64,000 bases of DNA from Granulicella sp. L56 (GCF_009765835.1 NZ_LMUS01000006.1:1260438-1324437), one strand, 5' to 3'; shown: positions 34,672 through 43,854, numbered from the stretch's first letter. Program-made: numbers and translations. The notes: a model not told the origin generated them from the letters alone.

Positions 34672-35757
34672 CTAGTTGAACAGCGTACTGACGCTGGTCT
34701 CCATATGAATGCTCTCGATGGCGCGTCCCAACAGCCCGGCGATCGAAAGCACTTTAATCTTCGGCACCCGCAACGCATCTTCGCGCAGCGGAATGGTATT
34801 GGTCACGATCAGTTCTTCCAATCGTGAATTTGCGATGCGCTCAACGGCCGGTCCGGACAGCACCGCATGGGTCGCGCACGCATAAACTTTTTCCGCGCCC
34901 TGTTCGAGCAGCGCATCCACCGTCTTCACCATGGTTCCGGCGGTGTCGATAATGTCGTCGAGGATCAAACACGTGCGGCCCTTTACGTCGCCGATCACGT
35001 TCATCACCTCAGTCACATTAATGTCGGTCCGCCGCTTGTCAACGATGGCCAACGGTACATCCAGCTTCTTGGCGAAGAATCTCGCCCTTTCCACGCCGCC
35101 CGCATCGGGCGATACCACGGTCAGGTTCGGCAGCTCCAGGTCCCGGAAGTAGCTCACCAGCACCGGGCTGGCAAACAGATGGTCCACCGGGATATTGAAG
35201 AAGCCTTGAATCTGTGCTGCGTGAAGATCGACCAACAACGCCCGGTTTGCACCAGCCGTCGTGAGCAGATCGGCAACCAGCTTCGACGTGATCGCTACGC
35301 GGGGCCGGTCCTTGCGGTCCTGTCTCGCATAGCCGTAGTACGGCATCACCACCGTGATTCGCCCGGCTGATGCGCGCTTCAGTGCGTCCATCATAATCAG
35401 CAGCTCAACAAGATGCTGATCGACAGGGAAGCAGGTAGGCTGCACCAGAAAGACGTCCGCGCCGCGAACGTTTTCGAGCAGTTGAAAATGAACCTCGCCG
35501 TCGGAGAATCTCTGCAACCGGGTCTCGCCCAGCGGCACACCGACGAACTTGCAGATCTCATCGCACAAGGCGGGATTAGCCGATCCGCAAAAAATCTTGA
35601 TGCGCTTGCTCTCGCTCAGCTTTCCGGAGCGCTTTTTTTCCGGGGCCGTCTTGCTTTGTCCGCTTTGGGCGGCTTGCGTCGGTGCAGACTGGGAGTCAAG
35701 CTCCTCAGTCTGCCCTGAAATAGGGGAAAGAACTGCAGTCGTGTCTTGTTCGTTCAC
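34672..35757 (-). CDS. prs: Ribose-phosphate pyrophosphokinase, N-terminally extended
   Basis: The product has 361 residues; the family is about 315. It makes PRPP from ribose 5-phosphate and ATP. The core starts IKIFCGSANPALCDEICKF and includes RFSDGEVHFQL, PYYGYARQDRKDRPRVAITS, LHAAQIQGFF, VVSPDAGGVERARFFAKKL and the PRPP loop CLILDDIIDTAGTM. About 50 polar residues (Gln/Ser/Lys-rich) precede the core and no closer start codon exists in frame, so the extension appears genuine. It is the first protein gene of the ribosomal run, downstream of tRNA-Gln. Confidence 0.95.
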   Translation of the reverse strand: MNEQDTTAVLSPISGQTEELDSQSAPTQAAQSGQSKTAPEKKRSGKLSESKRIKIFCGSANPALCDEICKFVGVPLGETRLQRFSDGEVHFQLLENVRGADVFLVQPTCFPVDQHLVELLIMMDALKRASAGRITVVMPYYGYARQDRKDRPRVAITSKLVADLLTTAGANRALLVDLHAAQIQGFFNIPVDHLFASPVLVSYFRDLELPNLTVVSPDAGGVERARFFAKKLDVPLAIVDKRRTDINVTEVMNVIGDVKGRTCLILDDIIDTAGTMVKTVDALLEQGAEKVYACATHAVLSGPAVERIANSRLEELIVTNTIPLREDALRVPKIKVLSIAGLLGRAIESIHMETSVSTLFN

Positions 35758-36006
35758 GTTGAAACCCTCCAGGCTGGTTGACCTTGGTAGTTCCTGCTGC
35801 CTTGTCTCGCGGAGCCTTGTTGCGGCCCCGTAGGTCTCTCGAAAAATCCTTGTTGCGAATACTGCGAAAGCTAAAGACGATGTTCCTTCAAACTTCTGAC
35901 TTCTTCATCCGCCACGTTGCTGCGGACCAAAAACCATTCAACTTCTGCGGCACATTGCTGCCGCCAAAAGAACCCTAAATTGATGCCGCATCCGGCGTCG
36001 ACATTT

Positions 36007-36080
36007 TGGTTGGGCGACTAGGATTCGAACCTAGACAAAGAGATTCAAAGTCTCTTGACCTACCGTTAGTCGATCGCCCA
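36007..36080 (-). tRNA. tRNA-Gln (anticodon TTG)
   Basis: The minus strand folds as a full cloverleaf: acceptor TGGGCGA with TCGCCCA (7 bp), D arm with GACTAACGGTAGGTC, anticodon stem AGAGA/TCTCT with loop CTTTGAA (anticodon TTG), T arm CTAGG-TTCGAAT-CCTAG, discriminator A and an encoded CCA (36007-36009). It lies between ispE and prs on the same strand. Confidence 0.95.
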
Positions 36081-36111
36081 GTATGCCGCCGGCCCGTTGT
36101 TGCCGGCGAAG

Positions 36112-37161
36112 CTACCCTGCGAACATTCTCTCCCAGTAAGCCGCCCTGGGCAAAGTTTCCGTCAGGAAAGTCCTAACCCCAGCTTGCGTTGCAGCCGACT
36201 GGATACGCTGTTGAGCTGCTCGCGCCCCTGCGTCGGACCGGTAAAGTCCAAACAGAGCCGAACCCGAGCCAGAGAGCGCCGCATACAACGCAGGAGCTTC
36301 TGAGTCAGTACCCGTCAATAGACGCTTGGTTTCACGCAGGGAGGGATAAGCAGGAAAGACGACCTGTTCAAAGTCGTTTTCAACCCCGGTGCGGACAAGC
36401 GAGAGAAGGGTATTCTCCGCGAGACCGTTCGGCACACCTCTCTGAACATCATCAGAGCTCCCCTGTTTTTTCTCAGGATTCAGGTTGCGAACGATACCGG
36501 AAGTGCCAGGCTCTGCATACAAGGACGCATAAGCGAGACTCAACTCCATAAGTCTATCGTGTTCAACAGACGCCGTCAATGTCTTCCCCGCTGCCAGCGC
36601 ATCCCAGTCGCGAAAGGCCTGCGGGGTGGAGACCCCGACATTCGGCACCGCGATCAGGCAGGCTGTTCGCGGCAGATCTGGCAGTGGGACCACCTGCTCT
36701 CCACGGCCCAGTCCCAGAACCGCGCCGCCTAGCAGAAACAGTGGAACATCCGATCCCACGGCGGCAGCTAGCTTAAGCCGCGTCGCGCCTGGCAGCGCCA
36801 GATTCAGCTCCCGTTCGAGGGCAATCAGCGCAGCGGCAGCGTTCGCGCTCCCTGCTCCCATACCGCCCTGGATCGGAAGGTTCTTCTCAATCGAAATTTC
36901 AACTTCGGCCGTTATTCCTAACCGTTCAAGACACTGTTCGACGATCTTCCAGGCGGTATTTCTGCCATCGAGCGGAACCCTGGCGTGATTGCTGGTCAAT
37001 GCAAGACGGGTGCTGACTGCGCGCTGCGCCGTAACTGTAACTACATCATGCAGATCCAGTGTCTGATATAGCGTCGTAAGACCGTGAAAGCCGTCAGCCC
37101 GCGCTGGCCCAATCGCCAATCCCAGATTGATCTTCGAGTAAGAACGAACGCGCGTAGCCAT
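36112..37161 (-). CDS. ispE: 4-diphosphocytidyl-2-C-methyl-D-erythritol kinase
   Basis: The product has 349 residues, longer than the usual 285-310. It phosphorylates CDP-methylerythritol in the non-mevalonate isoprenoid pathway. GHMP-kinase motifs are clear: the substrate region SYSKINLGLAIGPARADGFH, the ATP loop LPIQGGMGAGSANAAAALI and the C-terminal ALSGSGSALFGL. An insert of about 25 residues around NPEKKQGSSDDVQRG explains the extra length. It is transcribed towards tRNA-Gln and prs. Confidence 0.95.
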   Translation of the reverse strand: MATRVRSYSKINLGLAIGPARADGFHGLTTLYQTLDLHDVVTVTAQRAVSTRLALTSNHARVPLDGRNTAWKIVEQCLERLGITAEVEISIEKNLPIQGGMGAGSANAAAALIALERELNLALPGATRLKLAAAVGSDVPLFLLGGAVLGLGRGEQVVPLPDLPRTACLIAVPNVGVSTPQAFRDWDALAAGKTLTASVEHDRLMELSLAYASLYAEPGTSGIVRNLNPEKKQGSSDDVQRGVPNGLAENTLLSLVRTGVENDFEQVVFPAYPSLRETKRLLTGTDSEAPALYAALSGSGSALFGLYRSDAGARAAQQRIQSAATQAGVRTFLTETLPRAAYWERMFAG

Positions 37162-37268
37162 CGCCTCTGATTCTAACCGCGCCTTCTTTCATCCGCTTAG
37201 CCCTGCGCTGTTGCATCCCTCCTTCGGCTGTAGACGTTGAAAAGAGAATTTTCCTGACAATCAGTAAT

Positions 37269-38081
37269 ATGGAGAATATGGCGACAAAGCTCGATGAGAT
37301 TCTTGCTGACACCCGGCTGAAGGTGGATGCGCGCAAGGCCACGGCAGATTATGCAGCACTGGAACGGAAGGCTGCCGCACACACGCCGCGCGGCTTTGCC
37401 GCAGGTCTGCGGAAAGTCGCGGCGAACGGCCCCGCGATCATCTCTGAGATCAAAAAGGCGTCTCCCTCGAAGGGATTGATTCGAGAAGACTTCCATCCGG
37501 AGAGCCTGGCCCGGATGTTTGAGGCAGCGGGTGCGGCAGCACTCTCGGTCTTGACCAACGAGGCTTTCTTTCAGGGCTCGCTGGAATATCTAGAAGTCGC
37601 CTCGGCAGCAGTGAAGATTCCCTGCCTGCGTAAGGATTTCATGGTCGACCGCTTTCAGGTATTGGAGGCACGGGCTTATGGAGCCGATGCCATCCTGCTG
37701 ATCGTGGCCGCCCTTAGCGATCAGGTGTTGACCGATCTGCGCGACGAAGCGGAGCGCATGGGCCTCGACGTTTTGTGCGAGATACATGACAGGGGCGAAT
37801 TGGAACGTGCGGCCCAGTTAGGCTTCAAATTGATCGGAGTCAACAGCCGCGATCTGCGTACCTTCACCGTATCGCCGGAGTTGGTGATCGAGCTGGCCCA
37901 GTGGAAGCCAGCCGACGCCATGATGGTGGCAGAGAGCGGTATCGGGTCGGCAGCGGATATTGCGCGGTACAAGGCGGCAGGATATGAGGCATTTCTGGTG
38001 GGAGAGGCCTTGATGAGACAGCCGGACCCAGGCGCGGCGCTGACCGCTCTGCTTAACTGCGAATGTTCGGCGGAGATTTAG
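37269..38081 (+). CDS. trpC: Indole-3-glycerol phosphate synthase
   Basis: The product has 270 residues. It closes the indole ring in tryptophan synthesis. TIM-barrel catalytic motifs: ISEIKKASPSKGLIREDF, LSVLTNEAFFQGSLEYL, CLRKDFMVDRFQV, ADAILLIVAALSDQ, CEIHDRGELERA, GVNSRDLRTF and VAESGIGS. The ATG at 37278 is a second possible start three codons later. It divides its 107-base upstream region with ispE. trpF starts 2 bases after its stop. Confidence 0.97.
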   Translation: MENMATKLDEILADTRLKVDARKATADYAALERKAAAHTPRGFAAGLRKVAANGPAIISEIKKASPSKGLIREDFHPESLARMFEAAGAAALSVLTNEAFFQGSLEYLEVASAAVKIPCLRKDFMVDRFQVLEARAYGADAILLIVAALSDQVLTDLRDEAERMGLDVLCEIHDRGELERAAQLGFKLIGVNSRDLRTFTVSPELVIELAQWKPADAMMVAESGIGSAADIARYKAAGYEAFLVGEALMRQPDPGAALTALLNCECSAEI

Positions 38082-38083
38082 CC

Positions 38084-38794
38084 ATGTGGATCAAAATCTG
38101 CGCCAACACGAACCTGGACGATGCACAAATGGCAGCAGAGCTGGGAGCCGATGCGGTTGGCTTTGTCTTTGCGCCCAGCCGACGCCGGGTCACCGCAAAA
38201 GAGGTCGCGCAGATTACACCGCACCTGCCTGCGAGCGTGGAACGAATCGGGGTCTTCGATTCGCTCTATGCAGAAGAGATCGCTGCAGCCGTGCGCGAGG
38301 CGGGATTGACTGCGGTGCAGCTTCATGGCGGCGGCGAGCTGGTGCTGGCAAAGCGTCTGAACGAGTTGTTTGAAGGCAAAGTGAGGATCATCCAGACCGT
38401 CCACTGGGCTGTCGAAGCGGGTGGCGAAAACGCAAAGGCGGTTCGGCAACGGCTCGACGCGATTGAGGCGGGCAGGATCATCGAACGCGTGCTGATCGAT
38501 TCGAAGGTCGGCCAGGCTACCGGCGGAACGGGCGTGTCCTTTGACTGGGCGGCGGCAAGAGATGTTCTGCAGGGCGGTGGCGGGCGCTTGAAGATGATTG
38601 TGGCAGGCGGCCTGCGTCCGGACAACGTCACAGAGGCCATCACTCAACTGAACCCATGGGGCGTGGATGTGGCCAGCGGCGTCGAAAAAAGCCCGGGACG
38701 GAAAGACCCCGAGAAGCTGCGCGAGTTTATCCGAAACGCTCGGGCGGCAAAGAGCACTGATGTTGAAGCGAAAAAAATCGACGATCAAAGATAA
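38084..38794 (+). CDS. trpF: Phosphoribosylanthranilate isomerase
   Basis: The product has 236 residues from the ATG at 38084. It acts directly before TrpC in tryptophan synthesis. Motifs: WIKICANTNLDDAQMAAELG (the Cys of the usual KICG is kept), VGFVFAPSRRRV, RIGVFDS, AVQLHGGGE, LIDSKVGQATGGTGVSFDW, IVAGGLRPDNV and GVDVASGVEKSPGRKDPEKL. It is separated from trpC by 2 bases, and its end overlaps the mug start by 35 bases. The rest of the trp pathway is not here. Confidence 0.95.
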   Translation: MWIKICANTNLDDAQMAAELGADAVGFVFAPSRRRVTAKEVAQITPHLPASVERIGVFDSLYAEEIAAAVREAGLTAVQLHGGGELVLAKRLNELFEGKVRIIQTVHWAVEAGGENAKAVRQRLDAIEAGRIIERVLIDSKVGQATGGTGVSFDWAAARDVLQGGGGRLKMIVAGGLRPDNVTEAITQLNPWGVDVASGVEKSPGRKDPEKLREFIRNARAAKSTDVEAKKIDDQR

Positions 38795-39362
38795 GCAGGA
38801 GAGCTTTGGATCGATAAATGGTGGCCATGAGTCTTCTCTGTTGAGCCCCAATCCGATCCAGGGACTTCCTGATGTTCTAGCCAAAGACTTGAGCGTCGTC
38901 TTCTGCGGAATCAATCCGGGGATGAGCTCAGCGGCAGTCGGCTACCACTTCGCCAGCCGCAGCAACCGATTCTGGCGAACACTTCACCTCTCCGGATTCA
39001 CACCAGAACAGTTGCTGCCTCAAAATGCCACCTCCCTGCTCGACTATGGTTTTGGGCTTACCTCAGCGGTAGATAGGCCAACGATCGGCGCTAACGATCT
39101 CAGGCGAGATGACTTTATCAACGCGCGCCCTGCACTGGAGCGAAAGGTGAAACGATATGGCCCGCGCTATCTTGCCTTCCTGGGCAAGCCGGCGTGCTCC
39201 GCGATCTTCAACCAGCGCGAGGTCCGGTGGGGCAAACAGGCAATGCTCTTTGGCGAAGCTCAGGTCTGGGTGTTACCTAACCCCAGTGGCCTCAACCGGG
39301 CATTCACGCTTGAGGGCCTGATCACCGCTTACCGGGAACTCTCCGAGGTGGTGAAGTTGTAG
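38760..39362 (+). CDS. mug: G/U mismatch-specific uracil-DNA glycosylase
   Basis: The product has 200 residues from the ATG at 38760, inside the end of trpF in another frame. Mug removes uracil or thymine from G mismatches. The active-site GINPGMSSAAVGYHFASRSN, the LTSAVDRPTIGANDL region, FLGKPACSAIF and the wedge motif NPSGLNRAFTLEG are all present. The overlap suggests co-translation with trpF, an unusual partner; a later start is possible but the frame is protein-like from 38830 on. A dispersed repeat follows. Confidence 0.93.
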   Translation: MLKRKKSTIKDKQESFGSINGGHESSLLSPNPIQGLPDVLAKDLSVVFCGINPGMSSAAVGYHFASRSNRFWRTLHLSGFTPEQLLPQNATSLLDYGFGLTSAVDRPTIGANDLRRDDFINARPALERKVKRYGPRYLAFLGKPACSAIFNQREVRWGKQAMLFGEAQVWVLPNPSGLNRAFTLEGLITAYRELSEVVKL

Positions 39363-39472
39363 GGAGAAGGGATGCGTGTCTTGCGCCCTCTATTATTCTT
39401 ATTCTCTTAGACGAGCTGTTTAAAAACTGCCTCTCTTTAGTCAGAAAAACAGACAACAACAAAAACAAGAGC

Positions 39473-39536
39473 GAAATACAGGGGTCTCTCCACTCCGCTA
39501 CGCGATGAAACCGCGCGGCTACGGTCGAGATGACGT
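39473..39536 (+). repeat. Dispersed hairpin repeat, copy 8
   Basis: Both conserved arms are present; the centre holds GCTACGCGATGAAACCGCGC, a partly palindromic stretch. The A-rich spacer before it (AACAAAAACAAGAGC) matches that of copies 5 and 6. It lies 110 bases after mug, between convergent mug and ogt. Confidence 0.85.
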
Positions 39537-39561
39537 GGTTAACGAGTTTTTAAAAAGATTC

Positions 39562-40065
39562 TTAGACGAGTTCGAGCTGGCACCGCGGTGCAGCGCCTTC
39601 CAGCTCAAGTAAAAGCCTCTTTCTGTCGAGGCCACCCGCGTAGCCTGTCAGGCTGCCATCGCTTCCGATGACTCGATGACACGGAACCACAATGCTGATG
39701 GGATTTCGCCCGTTGGCCAGACCGACGGCACGGATCGCTGCGCGGTTCCCAATTGCATCGGCAAGCTGCGCATAGGTTCGCGTCTCTCCGTAGGGGATGC
39801 TGCGAAGAACTTGCCAGACTCTCTGCTGAAAGTCTGTCCCTTCGGGAGCAAGTGGAAGCGTGAACGCCGTGCGACTTCGCCCAAAGTACTCCTGCAACTG
39901 AGACACAGCTTGCTCGAAGCCTGAACGCACTCGCGCACCGAGAGCCTCCGGCCTGGGCCCGCGTTTATGTTCCGGCATGTAGAGGCCGCTTAGAACTCCG
40001 TCGGTGTTGACCAGCGTTAGCGTCCCCAGCGGTGACTCCAGCAGAAAATGCTCTTTGATGGACAT
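39562..40065 (-). CDS. ogt: Methylated-DNA-[protein]-cysteine S-methyltransferase
   Basis: The product has 167 residues from the ATG at 40065. It removes alkyl groups from O6-guanine by irreversible transfer to its own Cys. The active site VVPCHRVIGSDGSLTGYAGG is intact, with the upstream DNA-binding helix TYAQLADAIGNRAAIRAVGL and FQQRVWQVLRSIPYGET. No Ada regulatory domain is fused. The gene is complete and lies next to the mug end of the trp cluster. Confidence 0.95.
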   Translation of the reverse strand: MSIKEHFLLESPLGTLTLVNTDGVLSGLYMPEHKRGPRPEALGARVRSGFEQAVSQLQEYFGRSRTAFTLPLAPEGTDFQQRVWQVLRSIPYGETRTYAQLADAIGNRAAIRAVGLANGRNPISIVVPCHRVIGSDGSLTGYAGGLDRKRLLLELEGAAPRCQLELV

Positions 40066-40266
40066 ACAAGGTCTCCTTCTCACTCTGTCTCTTCTGGAGG
40101 TGAGGCATGAGTGATTCGATTCCTTAGGCTAACTCTGCGCTAGTGCCGGCACACTCCGTAAATGACCTTCAAATTCGACTCTCCATTTGAGGAAGCTCTC
40201 TCATCTGACGGAGACGGTAACATTGCCAGCCACCAGTGTCTGAGAGTGGGCTTATCGAAGACCTTC

Positions 40267-43200
40267 TTATGGGTTCCTCAGTTTCACCGTGAAGTTATAG
40301 GTTCCGGCGGCGAGCTCATAGATGTTCTCGCCATGACCGTTTGTCGATGTTTTGACCAACGGGCTCTTTGAGAGCGGATTTCCGTCGATCGCGTACTGCT
40401 CCGCCTCGGCATCCGATAATGACAAACGAGCACTCGTGTTTGGAGGGATGGTTACGTTCCACGTTGCACTGCCATCCCTTACCGTCCATTGCGAATGGAC
40501 CGTGCCGTATCGGGACTCATAAGAGAAGTCCATCTTGCCCAGCCGAGCATCGAAGTTCGGGTGAAGCATGATCGTATGCAGCCCGGCATCTGCGGCAGTC
40601 GCGTCGATGCCGGCAGCGTAGCGGTAGAGCCATTCGCCCACGGCTCCGTATGCGTAGTGGTTGAAGGAATTCATGCCGGGATCGGCGATCATCTTGTCGC
40701 CGTTCCACCGCTCCCACATGGTGGTGGCACCGTGATCCACCATGTATCCCCACGAAGGATACTGCGTGTTGAGCAGGAGCCGATAGGCAACATCGGCGTG
40801 ACCGGTGTCGCTGAGTTCCTCCATCAGATATGGCGTACCTAGAAAGCCAGTCCCCAGCTTCCAGCCGTTTGCTTCAATCAGATTGACCAGCCTTGTGGCG
40901 GCAGACGCGCGCAGGTTGTCGGGCAGCAGCCTCATGTGCAATGCCAGAACATAACCTGTCTGCGTCTCCACCGGCCCTGTATGTGGCTTGGTTGCGACGT
41001 CGGACATGCCTTCATTCGGCTTCATCACTGCACCGACAAATCCATCCGGGTGAACGTAGGCTTGCATGAAGGCCGCTTTGATCTTTTCAAAGAGTTCCGC
41101 GTATCTCTGCTCGTCTTCGGTTCTGCCGACGGCGTGGGCCATCTGCTGCATCAGCGAGACGTCGTAGGCCCAGTATGCAGTTGCTACAAGCGCCTGCGAC
41201 GTCGGACCCTCGGGTGCGAGCCAATCGCCAAAGGCGATTCCTCCCTCGTTTTTCCAGACATAGTCCGGGTTGGCAGCGAGAATGGCTGCGACGTATTTCG
41301 ACATCGCATCCCAGTTCTGTTGGATGATCTCCTGATCGCCGTTCTGGATCCATGAGGTCCAGGGAACAATGACGCCTGCATCGCTCCATCCGGGTCCGAA
41401 GCCTGGATTTTGCTTCGCCGTGCCGGGAGCGTAGATACCGTACATCGCGGTTCCGGTCTGCGTGCCGCGAAGATCGTCTGCATATTTTCGCGAGAAAGCA
41501 GTGAGGTCCATATTAAAGGTTGCCGTGCGCCAGAAGACCTGCGCGTCCGCCGTCCATCCCAGGCGCTCATCCCGTTGCGGACAGTCGGTGGGCACACTCA
41601 GGAAGTTAGAGCGCTGGCCCCAGAGAATATTGCTCCACAGTTGATTCACTATCGCGTTGCCGGTCTTCATCTCGGCAGTGAGCGGGGCATCAGTATTGAG
41701 CGACACCGCCTGTACCGAGCTGAGGCTGGGCGCTTCGGGCAGCCCTGTTATCTCCATGTAGCGGAAGCCGTGAAAGGTAAAGGTGGGTTGATATTCTTCC
41801 ACTCCCGTTCCTGCCAGAATGAAGTGGTCGGTAGCTTTGGCGTTTCTCAGATTTTCTACATAGAGAGTCCCGTCCGGGTTCAGCAGCTCTCCGAAGCGCA
41901 GTTGAACGTTGGTCCCGGCCTTGCCCTGAACGTGGATTCTGGGAACTCCAGCGAAGTCCTGCCCAAAGTCATAGATATAGATACCGGGGCGCGGGATGGT
42001 GACCGACTTTGGCTGCAGAACTTGTGTGCCGTGGATCGGTTGGAAGGACTGCCACAGGATCTCCGGCTCGTGAGGCTCGATCAGAGAGACTGAATGCCAT
42101 TTGGCATCGGAGAAAGAGCTGGTGTCCCATCCCTGTTGATGGCGTCGGGCGTCGTAGGTTTCGCCGTTATAGATCTCTGCAGAGAGGATCGGCGAGCTAT
42201 CCGCCTTCCATGATTGGTCAGTCGCAATCCAGTCAGCGGTGCCATCGGTGTATGCGACCCTGAGCTGCGCCTTCAGGGCATTCTGCGTATCGCCGTAGTT
42301 ATTTCCTTGTCCAATCCATTCAAGGGGAGTCGAATACCATCCCGGCGCAAGGTAAGCTCCAATGGCGTTCTCTCCTTTTTGCAGGAGCGCTGTCACGTCG
42401 TAGTCCTGATACGTTACGCGCTGGCGGTAGTCGGTCCAGCCCGGTGCCAGAACCTGATCGCCGACGGGCTTTCCGTTCAGGCTGAATTTGTACGCTCCCA
42501 ACGCAGTGGCGTAGAGCCGTGCGGATGCTATCTGCTTGCTTACACGGAAGCTATGCCGCAACGCCGCAACAGCGGCAGTGGGTAGGGGATCTCCGAGCTT
42601 GTCCTGTCCGCCGAACGCATCTTTCTCTGGAGCATATGGAATTGCGCGGCCCCAGTGAGTGTCGTCATAGTTCGCGGTGTACCAATTGCCGGACGCGTTG
42701 AATTGCGTCTTCCATTCTCCGTCTCCGGTCTTGATCAGCTTGCTGCTGCCATCAGCCATCTCTATATAGAGAGCCGCGCTCATCGGCGTCAATCCTTGAT
42801 TGCCCCCACTAAAGCGGGTCACCTCGATGGCAAGAAGATTGTCGCCAGAATGCAGCTCTTTGGTGACTGCCACCCTGGTGTATGTCTTCCATGGAGTGCG
42901 TCCCCACGCTGGCTGCGTCTCGGGCTTCAGCACCTGGGCTCCCGAGATCCACGAGGTCACCGTGTCTTCGCCCGTAACGTACAGAACGGCCCGCTTGACT
43001 CCGGACGGCACATCGAACCGCAGACGAAAGTCGTGTCGCGTCGGCCCTTTTTCTTCGACGCCGGAGACAGATGGATTTGTCACCCATTGCGCGTGTGCCG
43101 CGCGCAGGCTTGCCTGTTCGGCATCCTCGTAACCGATCCACTTGGCCGTCCAGTTCGATTGGTCGAGCAGACCTGTCTCCCACCAGCTTGCATCGCTGGC

Positions 43201-43602
43201 CGGATAGGCTTTGCCATGCATATCCCAAGCCTGAACGCGCCAGTAATAGCGCTTCTCCGGCGATAGCTGCGGGCCGCCGTAGGCAACGTCCACGGTACGG
43301 TCCGCCTCCACTCGCCCACTATCCCACACATCCGCCTGATCGCCTTTTAACCGATCAGGCGTACTCGCCACAAGAATTCTGTAGGCGGTCTGCTTTGCGC
43401 CGATGCGCCCATCCTGCAGCTTCCACGATAGAAGCGGCGTCTTCGTGTCGTCGCCCAGGGGCTTGACCAGCGAGTCACACTCGAGCGCTGTCGGCTTGCC
43501 AGATTCGATACGCGCGCGTTGTCCATCGGCCATGGCAAGAGTCGTGGATGTAAGAAGAAGAGCAGCAAAAACGAATGGAGTTCCGATGGTAAACAGTTTC
43601 AT
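40267..43602 (-). CDS. Secreted GH78 alpha-L-rhamnosidase
   Basis: The product has 1111 residues with a signal peptide (MKLFTIGTPFVFAALLLTST, cut near AMADG). It removes terminal alpha-L-rhamnose from rhamnogalacturonan or glycosides. The order is typical of GH78: an N-terminal Fn3-like domain (SWKLQDGRIGAKQTAYRILV), beta-sandwich/carbohydrate domains (YDFGQDFAGVPRIHVQGKAG), the (alpha/alpha)6 catalytic barrel (SVPTDCPQRDERLGWTADAQ, APGTAKQNPGFGPGWSDAGV, HVDHGATTMWERWNGD-like GYMVDHGATTMWERWNG) and a C-terminal beta-sandwich ending in NFTVKLRNP. It is the left end of the polysaccharide-degrading region. Confidence 0.93.
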   Translation of the reverse strand: MKLFTIGTPFVFAALLLTSTTLAMADGQRARIESGKPTALECDSLVKPLGDDTKTPLLSWKLQDGRIGAKQTAYRILVASTPDRLKGDQADVWDSGRVEADRTVDVAYGGPQLSPEKRYYWRVQAWDMHGKAYPASDASWWETGLLDQSNWTAKWIGYEDAEQASLRAAHAQWVTNPSVSGVEEKGPTRHDFRLRFDVPSGVKRAVLYVTGEDTVTSWISGAQVLKPETQPAWGRTPWKTYTRVAVTKELHSGDNLLAIEVTRFSGGNQGLTPMSAALYIEMADGSSKLIKTGDGEWKTQFNASGNWYTANYDDTHWGRAIPYAPEKDAFGGQDKLGDPLPTAAVAALRHSFRVSKQIASARLYATALGAYKFSLNGKPVGDQVLAPGWTDYRQRVTYQDYDVTALLQKGENAIGAYLAPGWYSTPLEWIGQGNNYGDTQNALKAQLRVAYTDGTADWIATDQSWKADSSPILSAEIYNGETYDARRHQQGWDTSSFSDAKWHSVSLIEPHEPEILWQSFQPIHGTQVLQPKSVTIPRPGIYIYDFGQDFAGVPRIHVQGKAGTNVQLRFGELLNPDGTLYVENLRNAKATDHFILAGTGVEEYQPTFTFHGFRYMEITGLPEAPSLSSVQAVSLNTDAPLTAEMKTGNAIVNQLWSNILWGQRSNFLSVPTDCPQRDERLGWTADAQVFWRTATFNMDLTAFSRKYADDLRGTQTGTAMYGIYAPGTAKQNPGFGPGWSDAGVIVPWTSWIQNGDQEIIQQNWDAMSKYVAAILAANPDYVWKNEGGIAFGDWLAPEGPTSQALVATAYWAYDVSLMQQMAHAVGRTEDEQRYAELFEKIKAAFMQAYVHPDGFVGAVMKPNEGMSDVATKPHTGPVETQTGYVLALHMRLLPDNLRASAATRLVNLIEANGWKLGTGFLGTPYLMEELSDTGHADVAYRLLLNTQYPSWGYMVDHGATTMWERWNGDKMIADPGMNSFNHYAYGAVGEWLYRYAAGIDATAADAGLHTIMLHPNFDARLGKMDFSYESRYGTVHSQWTVRDGSATWNVTIPPNTSARLSLSDAEAEQYAIDGNPLSKSPLVKTSTNGHGENIYELAAGTYNFTVKLRNP

Positions 43603-43738
43603 CTGGTCGTAAGCCTTGTGTGGATTGAACGAGCACTGGCCATTCTACGGGAAGGAAATATTCGCGGATTCTACCCCGACTGGGCACTCGCCCTTCGATC
43701 CGGCCAGCCCCAGCTCCGAATGCGGGCAAAAACACGAA

Positions 43739-43761
43739 TGCGCGGAGCATATGTCCGCGCA
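43739..43761 (-). terminator. Probable terminator of the disrupted tRNA-Val
   Basis: TGCGCGGA (43739-43746) pairs perfectly with TCCGCGCA (43754-43761); on the minus strand the hairpin is followed by TTCGTGTTTTTG. It lies 16 bases after the CCA end of the tRNA-Val fragment, where a tRNA terminator would be expected. Confidence 0.7.
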
Positions 43762-43777
43762 AGTGATTGAAAAATAA

Positions 43778-43823
43778 TGGTAGGCACGAGGAGACTCGAA
43801 CTCCTGACCTCTACCGTGTCAAT
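43778..43823 (-). pseudogene. 3' half of tRNA-Val(GAC): probable integration (att) site
   Basis: On the minus strand this reads, from the anticodon loop onward, TTGACAC (anticodon GAC), GGTAG, AGGTC, the T arm AGGAG-TTCGAGT-CTCCT, and CGTGCCTA plus CCA. The 5' half (acceptor, D arm and 5' anticodon stem) is missing; the bases right of 43823 do not fold with it. A tRNA 3' end cut at the anticodon loop is a classic scar of site-specific integration, with the complete tRNA expected at the far end of the inserted element. Confidence 0.85.
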
Positions 43824-43854
43824 ATTTCAACGTAACGCAACTTATTGAAACCAG

